Shown one piece after another: positions 10,210-19,265 of a DNA stretch of 25,683 bases. The stretch is from Gymnopilus junonius. Its lineage: Eukaryota; Basidiomycota; Agaricomycetes; Agaricales; Galerinaceae. The DNA is taken from NCBI GenBank assembly GCA_015501075.1, contig JADNYJ010000447.1, forward strand, positions 1 to 25,683. Direction: 5' to 3'. Made by a program: the position numbers and the translations under genes. Below the pieces are notes generated by a model. It searched no databases. It had not been told where the DNA came from and saw only the letters and a program-made list of their open reading frames with translations. The number at the start of each line of letters is the position of its first letter. Within the stretch, counting starts at the first letter, position 1.

Positions 10210-11303
10210 GGTTAGGGTTTGTTTGAGCTCGTAGGCTACACGTAGAGCAGACGTCTATGTAGCGTAACGGTAGTCGGCCATAGACACACGGCCGTATTTG
10301 TTGAGGTGTGAGATGTAGCCGTACCGTGGAGGGTCGAAAGCGTAGCCGTACCATATGCCGTAAAATACGGTTCGGCAGACCACTGATGGCGACGCGGAGC
10401 AATTAAATTGCAGCCAAAAATTAATCTGAGCTTGGATTTAGGCTGGATACCGGTGTGTGTGGGTCCTTATGTAAAAAAGAAAAAAGAAAAGAAAAAAAGA
10501 AAAAGGAAAAGAAAAGGGAAGAAAGGAAAGCTGTCTCCTAGTCCCAACTACGTTGAAACCCTTCCTGAGCTACCTAAGCAAAGCGCCCACTGTCTTACTA
10601 TTCGGCACTGTGATTTTACGTACGCACACAGTATTTTTATCAAATTTCGCCTGCGGCGCTGGATACTCGCGTAGATGATCAAAGTGACCCTTTTCTTACG
10701 TTTTTTCTCATTGGCTGCAGAATACCCGCTTAGATATGATGTGCCCAACAGCTCTAGATTGATAAGATGAATTCTAATTGATGAGTAAACTATTATAATT
10801 TGGCTGGCTCTGGCACTGTTCCGTGCCATGCAACCCACTGCAAAATTCATTCTTTCAAAATGTACAGTTAGGTATCCCAATATTTTTATTTTACTTTACT
10901 TTATGCAATGCTAGCATGAGTACCAATGTAGCTAATAATTTTTCCTGTTCCTCCTACCCAGAGGCGAGCACGATGCGGGGTGTGCGCACTGCGCAATAGT
11001 GCCGGCTTTTGTTGTGGCTGGAGTCTGGACCCGGTCTACCAGTCACGTTCTCGCTTACATTATATCTAATTTCAAACTCAGAATCCGGTATCAGTATCAC
11101 AGCCATGAGTAACCAGCCTGGATTTAGCTTCATTCAGCTGATCCGAGCCCAGCCATGCCACTGCCGTGGCGAATTTGATGGATCACTGTTACGGCCGTGA
11201 AGTAACGGCCGTATTTTTGATGCTCCAGGCCCTTCACGGTACGGTGACGGCAGCCGTAATATACGGCCGTATCCGTAGGTACGGTGACGGCGCGCAGCCC
11301 TAA
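10208..11303. mobile_element. Probable non-autonomous DNA transposon with inverted ends rich in ACGGCCGT
   Basis: The two ends carry diverged inverted repeats. From the left, ACGGCCGTAT (about 10288) is followed by CCGTACCGTGGAGGG (10319-10333) and AAAATACGG (about 10362). Read inward from the right on the opposite strand, ACGGCCGTAT is followed by CCGTACCGTGAAGGG (11230-11244) and AAAATACGG in the same order. The outermost bases are TAGGGTTAGG on the left and TAGGGCTGCG read inward on the right. No transposase ORF is present and I could not find a clean target-site duplication, so the exact ends and superfamily are uncertain. Confidence 0.5.
10470..10530. repeat. Polypurine (A/G) low-complexity tract
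   Basis: About 60 bases are almost entirely A and G, made of imperfect AAAAAG and AAAAGG units. It lies inside the putative transposon and has no coding meaning. The Lys-rich ORF across it is an artefact of composition. Confidence 0.8.
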
Positions 11304-11767
11304 TCATGCATTTTAAAGCAACTGCGAAGTAAGGGTTTCCTCGTTAGTATTTATGAAATAAGTCTACGAAGGTCTAGACCCCGAATCGCACTGCCACAGC
11401 TAATTTAAGGTCACTGTCAGTGTTAACGTGAACACTCACTTGACTTGCACTCTCCAAACTTTCAAATTCCTCCCAAGTTCAAATGTCATGAAATTCTCCT
11501 TGCTATAACATTCAAGATCAATTGCAGTTAAGGACGACATATTTTACATATCAACATTCTATCCAACTCTGTGGCCTAGTCCTTTTTATTTCACCCTTTC
11601 TTTAACAGTTTCTGTCGTGAATTTAGAAACATTCCGGCACAAACAAAATACAAATAGCCTTACTGCCATGTCCTCTCTGTGACATTATCGCTCGGCGCGC
11701 GGTAGAAGTAAAGGCACGGGTTGTAAAATTCATTATCTGCATGGGATATAGAGACCAGAGGAAGACT
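11304..11767. other. 3' flank of the kinase gene, no gene recognised
   Basis: This AT-rich stretch lies between the putative transposon and the kinase stop codon. It probably includes the kinase 3' UTR (on the minus strand). The minus-strand ORF 11623-11871 overlaps the last kinase exon in another frame and is a shadow. Confidence 0.5.
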
Positions 11768-13369
11768 CTATCGTTTAAGCCACTCATGAGCAAGCAGTTC
11801 TTGACAGGATGCACGCTTCTTCGGGTCAAGCATAAGCATGTGCTGCAAGAAGTCAATAAATGCATCAGCATTTAAAGGGGGGCCATTGGAGTAGGCCATC
11901 GACTTGAGCGATGAGCGTTGCGGGAGCGATATTCTCAGTGAACCTTATTATGACAGGTCGGTAATAAAGCAAAATTATCAAATTGACAACCACAAACCTT
12001 CATTGTTGAAGAAAATTTTACTGTATTTTCCCTGCTTTATCATTTCAAGCGGGTAGTCACCAAATCGCAATGTGTGTAGGTATGGCACGCTTTCAGGGAT
12101 AACATCTTCCTTGATCATAGATTGACCCATCACGAGTTCATAAATCTATGGGTGATTAATTGTTGGTCTGTTAAGGGAAGGGAAAGACGCGCACTGTACA
12201 TCCAAGACTCCATAAGTCAGCGGGCTTTCCCCATCCAGATCCAATACAGACTTCGGGAGCACGGAGTGCAGGGTTCTGAATGAGATCGGTAAAGTGTTCA
12301 GGAACCTTGTCAGCCCAGCATGCTTTCAAAAATAATAGACATTAACCAAGGGAGAAAACGGAAAGATATTCTTTTAAAGCGCACCAACACCCACATCAGC
12401 TAGCTTGACAGAAGTTTTTTCCCAAGCAATTTTGGAATTTGGATCGCAAGCCGGAAAAGGGTAAAGTAATGCTTGTGATCGAGCACGAACTATAGGCAGC
12501 CCTTCATTATTCCTTCCGATAGCCATTTCACCAGGAGCATCTCGTGAACTCGAAATCTGAGCAAAGAATAAGGCAGGATCACAAGGGGGGACTAGTAGAA
12601 TATTAGATGGCTTGATATCTGAAAAATATTTCAAACACGAGTTATTTGAAGGCGACACTCTGTATACTATTTACAAACCGGTATGGATAATATTGCAATT
12701 GTGCAGATATTCGAGACCAAGCAGGACTTGCCGAGTGGCCTGCTTGACGAAGCTCACCGGCAATCGTCGATTCTTCCATTGCCCAGCAAAGGAAGACAGG
12801 TCTTGAGCCATCGCGTCTGTTACCAGACAAAGGTGTCGCCCATTCGGACCATGGTGGTAAAAATAATCAAGAAGCTGGATTACATGCGAATATCCGGGAT
12901 GGGAAGGTGAATAGGTGCGCATGTAATGGAGGTAGTCGAGTTCATGTATTTCCGGAGCGTTCGTCGCGAGACCTATTGATTCACATAAAGTACAGGAAAC
13001 GCAGGGGACTAGTGTACTAGACCTGTTAAGACTTTCAGAGCACCATACTTTGGCGGTGAATTACTTAAAAGTAGATGGGTGACAGTATGTGCAATGATCA
13101 ATCGAATTATTGCAACAAGGAGGACGGATAACATACCTTTCATTTTGGAAAAGCCACACTGTAGAATAAACCCCCCAGCCTAGCTTTTGGATAACGCGGT
13201 AATGCGAGTCCAAAACATCGCCAATGGACACCGGATGATATCCATTAGGACCATAATCTTGAAGAGATTCCTCCACTGCCGTCCAATCTTGAACAGCAAT
13301 GGCATTGGCATTTCTAGCGCTGAACGTGGTCAAGAAACGAGGTAAACAGAAAGATCTCAAAGTGTTCAT
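11768..13369 (-). CDS. SRPK-like serine/threonine protein kinase (about 417 aa, seven exons)
   Basis: SRPK kinases phosphorylate Ser residues in Arg/Ser-rich proteins such as splicing factors; agarics carry many diverged copies whose targets are unknown. Exons (minus strand, 5' to 3'): 13369-13137, 13063-13023, 12972-12679, 12618-12385, 12322-12195, 12145-11998 and 11943-11768. All join in frame without any frameshift. Visible motifs are the Gly loop LGWGVYSTVW (about residues 63-72), YGALKVLT with the ATP-site Lys (about 88), the catalytic loop HTDIKPSNIL (about 188-197), ADVGVACWADK (about 263-273) in place of the usual SRPK ADLGNACW, RAPEV (about 288-292) and KPADLWSLGC. The insert between lobes is short, unlike classical SRPKs. 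The DFG-equivalent is DVG. The 41-nt exon 2 and its GTCTAG donor are the least certain part. The ATG has A at -3. The gene sits between the two direct repeats. Confidence 0.88.
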
Positions 13370-13919
13370 GATGAACCAGGAAAAACTTGAAAAAAGGCCA
13401 AACTGTTTTAAAGTTCCTCGGTTTCACTTAGTATTATGTACTCTGTGAGACTTTGAGAATACGAGTCAGCATATTGCGTCAAGATGTGATGATGATGATG
13501 ATAATGATTACCAGCAAGTGGTGTTCGCCTACATACAGTGGCCAATTGTATGCCACGTATACTAACAATCAGGTTGCTTTGACCAGATACGCTTTATCCG
13601 TACACCTCCTAGCCAATAGCACTCAGCTTGGCAGGAATACTTGTTTAAACCTGGACCATCTTTAGTTATATTTTGTGGGTCTTCAGGAGTCCAAAAGATG
13701 TTCTCCTTTCAAACAACACTCGCAAGCATCCAAGATGTGTCAGATCTTGTCCTGTTACTCCAAAGCCCAAGACGGTCTACACATGTCTGGTGGAACATAG
13801 ACAAGTCAACTTAGGTGCCATGTGGTCGCTCAACATCAGCCTGTTCCTTAATGGGACCACCTGCTGGTAATCATCATCATCTAGCATAACCGTGCACCAC
13901 CTTGATGATCTTTTGCATC
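13370..13919. other. Kinase upstream region
   Basis: This is the presumed promoter of the minus-strand kinase. It contains a short GATGAT run (about 13486-13510) and no recognisable gene. The small + strand ORFs here (13453-13665 and 13673-13870) have no family features. Confidence 0.45.
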
Positions 13920-15356
13920 ATCTACTGTAAAACAAAGTGAAATCACCCAAAATCAGGGGTACAAATACAATTTTTTGAGTCGAGTACTACTAAGTGCGAA
14001 AGCAAAGCGAGTCAAGAAGGAAAAAAGGAAAAGGGAAAAGAGAGACTAGGCGACGGTAAATGATACACGCTAAGCGCTCAATTATGAGGCTAAACAATGA
14101 AGAAAAAAAAAAAAAACAGAACATGCAACAACACAAGAGATTTGATGGGAGACGAGGAAAAGAAAGACAAGAGTCAAGAGAGAGAGACGAGTACAACCAA
14201 CGACAAAAAAAAAGAAAAAGAAACCGAACTAGGAGAAAAGACATGGGTGAGAAATACGAAAGAGAGGTATCAAGGTATCAAATCACAGAAAGATACAATG
14301 CGGATAAAAGAAGGTACACAAGGTCCATAAATCCATAGGTGGAGGGAGGGTGGGCTGGAAAGAAGGCACCAGCTAATGTACGAATGGCGAAGAGTGAAGA
14401 GTTGGAGAAGAAGAGAAAGATAGCGCAAACAGGGGACTCGGAGGCTCTTATGGGACATGCTGCACAGAATATGGATGGGTACAGAGAAAAGAATGGCCAG
14501 TGATAAATGATGAAAAGAATGTAGGATGTGAACCGAGGTGTGGTGAATGGTAACAGTCGAGTATTGGAGTCGTTCAATCACTGAACGAAGGGTTGAATGG
14601 GCAGGTAAACGGAATGTCGAAGGAAGACCAACGAGGAATGGTGACGTGGAGGAGACCGAAAGGAACACCAGAAGGAATGGAAGTACAAATATTCGAAAGG
14701 ATAAGAGAAGAGAAGGGAAGAGAACCAAAGCGAATTGAAGATATGGGTTCTAGCTCCCTTTGCTAGGTCCTTCATCGAACAGCTGTTCTCGACTAAAGTC
14801 GGCACCTGTGTCTTCTCTTCTCCCTTCTCCCATCTTTTCTCTCTTCCCTCCAGTCCTAAATATATACAGCGGACCGACGCCGACGTAACGAAGCCCCAAA
14901 AACACCCCACTTGACAAGAAAAGACATTAGAAGAAAACGGCAAATGTCAATCAAAGTCAAAGTCAATCAAAGAAGGTCGCCGCTTTTGACCCCTTTGGAC
15001 TTGATCAACCCCGCCCTGAATCCTTGACATAACCTGAAGGCTGATCCCCAGGGCTGTCGGGGGTCCCTGAACTGAACTTTTGAAGGCAGTATGTGATGCG
15101 GAATCCAGATGCAGATGTAGAGTTCCTGAGGTGGTCGGACGGGCGGGGAAGGCGGAAGGCGGGGGATGTGAGTAAGTGCCTACTCGTTTTGTGGCTCGAT
15201 AGACCAGCGTTCCAGCTTTATCGTCGCAAATGAGCTTGTTCTATGGATATTGGGCGGGCTGTACGGTCCAGTGGTACAAGGACAAGAATAAAGGGGCAAA
15301 GCAGAGAGCGGGACGGTTTATCCCAGGACCTAGTGTATCGATTTAGATGGTGGTGG
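13920..15356. repeat. Direct repeat copy 2 (about 1.4 kb), paired with 9207-10209
   Basis: This is the second copy of the block described at 9207. It carries the same landmarks in the same order and orientation, from ATCTACTGT at the left to the GGACGGTTT..TCCCAGGACC stretch at the right. Copy 2 is longer: relative to copy 1 it has about 65 extra bases near 14095-14165, about 190 near 14565-14750 and about 130 near 14985-15115. The TATA-like box is conserved near 14856-14872. ORFs inside are not conserved in frame over their length. To the right lies the 3' side of the phosphodiesterase gene. Confidence 0.85.
14856..14872 (-). promoter_or_regulatory. Conserved TATA-like box in repeat copy 2
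   Basis: Reading leftward, TATATATTTAGG is followed by CT-rich DNA, as in repeat copy 1. It could drive a leftward transcript lying upstream of the kinase, but this is inference from position. Confidence 0.35.
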
Positions 15357-15792
15357 CAATCCCGGCCCGCTGCCAGCCCGTATGGTTCATGATCACATTC
15401 ACTTGGTACCAGAAGCTGCAAGGACTCAAGCCGAGTTGAGTTGAGCGTGTCGTCCTTTGCTGAGGGATGGCATTGGTCAAGCTTCAGTAGACATACCATC
15501 ACCATCACCCGGCAATAGAATCCCAGAATCCCGTTTCCATGCCCATCGACCTTCCACGAGCAAAGCAAGTCCAAAAATCTCCAGCTTGAACGCCTCTTCA
15601 AGCGTGAATTCGAATTCCAACCGCTCTAGTCTTCCTCTACCACAATCACAGACGCAGCCAAACACCGACACCACCTTCAACCGCTGTGTAGCATTCACGT
15701 TGACCATCAACCATCGACCCGTTTACCATTGACCACTGACCATTAACACCATTATCCCATGAGGCCCAAGCGAGGTCTGCACCCCGCTCAGC
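15357..15792. other. 3' flank of the phosphodiesterase gene
   Basis: The region follows the stop codon of the minus-strand phosphodiesterase. Around 15700-15750 there are several near-copies of ACCATTGACC/ACCATCGACC. The + strand ORF 15457-15732 and the minus ORFs 15218-15601 and 15477-15710 have no recognisable domains and are probably chance frames. Confidence 0.45.
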
Positions 15793-18700
15793 CTACGGCG
15801 AGACCTGCACCTTGATCGGTCTGGCGGTCATCAACGGCGCTGCTGGGGACAGCGTAGGCAACACAGGCAGGGGTAGTGATGGAGGGGAAAGAGCACGTCC
15901 AGGTGTAGATGTGGGCACGGGCGTATGAGCATGCGCATGCGCAGGTGATGGTGGTGATAAATATGAGGATGTGGCGCGGCCTGCTCGAGGTGTTGGATCA
16001 GGAGTAGGACTAGGGGTAGTCCTCCTACTCCCACTTGCATTGCTTTTTGTAGACTTTGGTGGTGTAGCAGCCGTAGTCGTAGTCAAATTTGAATTAGAGG
16101 CATATACACCCTTCTCCTTGCCCTTCCCAACCCAGCTCTCCTTCCCAGGAGGAAGCGGTGACATCGAGGGCGAAGGTAAAGGTGAGAGCGGAGGGCAAAA
16201 GTGAGAGTGAAAGTGGGAGCGACACATCTCGGTACTGATGCACGCCGCCCGACCCTTGAGCTTGAGCTTGAAACAGCCCCTGCGTACTCAACTCGGTACT
16301 GGCGGCCCATGAATTCCGAGCGCTGGATTTGAACCTGAAGCTTTTGTTGGCGTTGTTGTTGCCCATTTTGGTGGGGGCCTTGCTGGCGTTGGTCTTGCCA
16401 TTGAGGATCTTGTCGTCCTTCCCAATGCTGGTGATGGCGATGGTACTATTGGTGTTCATCTCCTCCTGCACAGGACCAGGACTATGACCAGGCGTTGGCA
16501 GAGCATCCTCAACGCTCGAAAATGTATAATTCAAATCCGAGGATCTACCCTCCAAAGAGTCCAACTTGAACACCCCCAACTCATCCGAATCCCCAGTTCC
16601 AGCCCCAATCTCTGAAACCACCATACTCGGAAGCGGCGGGGGCCTCATCCCCGGCCCCTGCCCCAATCCTGCATGGCTCTTCTTCCTCATCCTCATAGAG
16701 CCGACTTTCCCGGCAGCCCTAATAGCCGCATGCGTCGTCGCGTTCACGAGCGCGCTGGAGGACGTGATGGAGGACGTAACGGACGCCGACAGCGAGCCAG
16801 CTGCGGACAGAAAGGACGGCTGGTGCCTGAGGCTCTGATGATACGCATGCCACTGCGATCGGGCGTGCACCTGTGCTAAATTTGAAGTGGACGTGGACTC
16901 GCCGCCGCTGCTGGTGGTGGTGGTAACACTAAACGAAGAAGAGTGGGACGCGACGCTCCTGCACTCGGACGCGTCTGTGCCCGTAGGGGAGTCGGGTACA
17001 GAGAGGGCCATGGGGGAAGGTGAGTGTGGATGGGAGTGAGATGACGAAGAGCCAGAGGCGGAGGAGGTCGCTGTGGACGGCGGGAGAGGCGGGAGAGTGA
17101 GCGGGAAGGCGGTGTGATACTGGAACGGGAGGGGCGGTGAGCGGGGGTCAGGTGACATTACAGGCGAGCATTGTCGGGAGGGAGAGGCTTCGGAGGAGGA
17201 GGAGCACGCTTCTTCCCACGCACCCGCCTTTCCCTTGCCTTTCGCCCTCCTCAGCCTCGCCTCCTTCTCGTCCCTCTCCCTCTCCAGCCCCCTCCGCCTC
17301 CCCACCCACTCCTCCAGATTCTTCCTGCAATGCCACGTATACATCTGCATCTCCGGGATCGCCCTCTGCGTGAGTTCCAACAAGGGCCTCGCGAACGTGC
17401 GTATAAAAAAGATCTGCGAGTCTGCTTCCTTGATCGGGTCATAAGACGCGAATGAGACGGGCACGGTTTGCTGCAGGTGGTAGGACTCTTCCAGGTGCGC
17501 TTGCGCAGTCCATTCGTGTATGAGGGCCGTCGCCCAATGTTTGGATACTAGAAAAGGACGGGTCTGTAATGACAAGTGTTTAATAATTTAAACATAAAAG
17601 TATGAAATCTACAAGTACTCACTGGATTACTGATATCCGCATTCTTCAAAATCGCCTGACAGAGCACAATCTGCCGCTCACACACGCTCATCTGCTCACC
17701 GTCCACGACGCTCTTGAGCGTCTCCATAAACTTCCCATGTACGCCCATATCCGTCGCCAGCACGCTCTTATGCACGAGCTTGCGCAGGTGCTTGCCGTGC
17801 AGAGGGTCATCAAGCAGCACGCCGAACCCGTGGTAGCGCATCATGCATAAAAGGAGATGGCAGTGCATATGTTCGAGGGCGGAGCCATGGTTAAAGAGTA
17901 CCACCAGGGGCGCTTGGGCGTTTTTCTGCAATGCGGGGTGAGTGGGAATTTTGAGTAAATAAAATAGAATGAAGGGGAGCGCACCATGAACATGTTGCTG
18001 AAACCAGGATGACCGACATCATGCCCAATAGCGCTCACATAGAGCATGAAGAGCTCTCTCTTCCCGAGGGAAGCGATTAAACTCCCACTAGCAAATTTAG
18101 GTGGCACCCACCGCCTATCTGCTGGTTGGAGGAGGATGATGGGCGGGGGACGAGCCCCGCAGATTTGAGGTAGGACTGGGTCGCTTGGAGCACATCCAGC
18201 GCGTGTTCAAAGTTGTGGTATTTGTTCTCATAGCGGTAGATACGGCGGAGGTGGTGTATGAAGGCGGTTATTTGTTCTGCGCTGGGGGTTAATCGAGATG
18301 CAGTGAAGGGGATAGAGTACGCACCCATGGTCAGAGAGACATCATCCTCCATACCGTCGATGCGGAAGAGAGCCTCGAAGAGGAGGAGCGTGGATGCGAG
18401 GACCTCTTCGTCTGGCAGCTTGTGGGGTTCAAAATCCCATTTATCCAGTCCCCGAATGAGCCTGTCGCGGACATTTTCAGGAATGGGAGGGGGCGGGCTG
18501 CAACTGGGGGGATGAGAACCAAAAGACGCAAACCAGGCAAGACAACGCACGATACAAGACTGTTATCATTAACAGAGTTGAGGGTTTCATTGTACATATC
18601 GCTGAGGAGCTCAGCGTACATCGTTCTGGGGCAAACAGAATGAGGCATGGTGCATGGGAAAAGAGAAAAGGGCACGGAGAAACAGAAAAAAGAAAAAAGA

Positions 18701-18941
18701 CCCACTCAATATCACCCCCTTCGCCACCCATCCAGCCCTGGCCCTGGGCACCAAAATCAGCGCTGCTGTAAGAGTAGTCCGCTTCCCACCCCTCGCCCTC
18801 GTCCGGCGACATCTGATCAAACCTTACGCTACTACTACTGGCTGCCAAGGCGAGGTGGAGACCACCGACATCTGCACTGCGACGGCGCCAGTCACGCGGG
18901 AGGGAAGAAGCTGCGCTCGAACTGGAGCCAGCCGTTGCCAT
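15793..18941 (-). CDS. PDE2: Class I 3',5'-cyclic nucleotide (cAMP) phosphodiesterase
   Basis: The enzyme hydrolyses cAMP to 5'-AMP and so dampens the cAMP-PKA pathway. Exons (minus): 18941-18706, 18625-18551, 18503-17985, 17925-17623, 17563-16226 and 16140-15793. The HD-type catalytic domain shows YHNFEHALDVLQ (18191-18220), the class I signature GHDVGHPGFSN (17994-18029), FNHGSALEHMHCHLL, LATDMGVHGKF and ADISNP followed by TRPF across an intron. These supply the metal-binding His/Asp residues. The long C-terminus (about 400 residues) is Ser/Thr/Pro-rich and likely disordered. The frame breaks at a CCC run (18107-18109; GGG on the coding strand), just before SLIASLGKRELFMLYVSAIG; one missing base would explain it. 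The last junction (85-nt intron with weak sites) is uncertain: without it the protein stops at 16094. The ATG at 18941 has A at -3. The symbol follows the yeast class I enzyme. Confidence 0.92.
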
Positions 18942-19143
18942 GGTCCACACACAGCCAATGCGTTGGGCAAGGAAAAAAAAGAGAAGAGAAAGAGAAGAGA
19001 GGGAGAGATGGGTTTAATGAATGAATGGGATTGCTATTACTATACGCTCTCGTGGTCTGCGCGTGGGCTAAACTCGATCAGCAAGGACCCCGACCACCAC
19101 CAGTTAGTTCCCCATTCCCTTCCCTTCCTTATCTAATCGCACC
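18942..19143 (-). promoter_or_regulatory. Upstream region of the phosphodiesterase gene
   Basis: About 200 bases separate the phosphodiesterase ATG from the tRNA terminator. On the minus strand it is rich in C and T just before the start codon, which is typical of fungal leaders. No TATA box is obvious. Confidence 0.35.
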
Positions 19144-19148
19144 AAAAA
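19144..19148 (-). terminator. RNA polymerase III terminator of the tRNA gene
   Basis: A run of five T residues on the minus strand lies four bases beyond the tRNA 3' end, which is the standard pol III stop signal. Confidence 0.75.
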
Positions 19149-19152
19149 GTTC

Positions 19153-19265
19153 CGTCACCTGAGCGATTCGAACACTCGCGGGCAAAGCCCAACCGCTGAG
19201 CTACAGATGACACCCTAGTAATACTGTATAGCAGGCGATCCCGTTAACCACTCCGGCAAAGTGAC
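19153..19265 (-). tRNA. tRNA-Ser (anticodon GCT) with a 31-nt intron
   Basis: The minus strand folds as a type II tRNA. The acceptor stem is GTCACTT/AGGTGAC (one G-T pair) with discriminator G. The D arm is CCG..CGG with loop GAGTGGTTAA. The anticodon stem is ATCGC/GCGGT with loop CT-GCT-A..A. The long variable arm is GGGC-TTT-GCCC. The T arm is GAGTG-TTCGAAT-CGCTC. The intron occupies 19198-19228 after nucleotide 37; its ends TACAG..CTGTA can pair, and an AGC in it can pair with the anticodon, as in other nuclear pre-tRNAs. CCA is not encoded. It reads AGC/AGT codons. Confidence 0.92.

Noticed and set aside
10207..10219. Telomere-like AGGGTTAGGGTTT
   Set aside because: Only about two units of TTAGGG; it fits better as the outer end of the putative transposon than as an interstitial telomere.
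10408..10674. Lys-rich + strand ORF
   Set aside because: Its middle is a polypurine tract and the rest has no recognisable feature; it lies in the putative transposon.
15218..15732. ORFs on both strands downstream of the phosphodiesterase
   Set aside because: No family features, mutually overlapping, and partly within repeat copy 2 and the 3' flank.
18281..18324. Possible 43-nt intron starting GTGCGT in the phosphodiesterase
   Set aside because: Removing it shifts the frame into a stop, whereas reading through gives a continuous protein leading into YHNFEHALDV.
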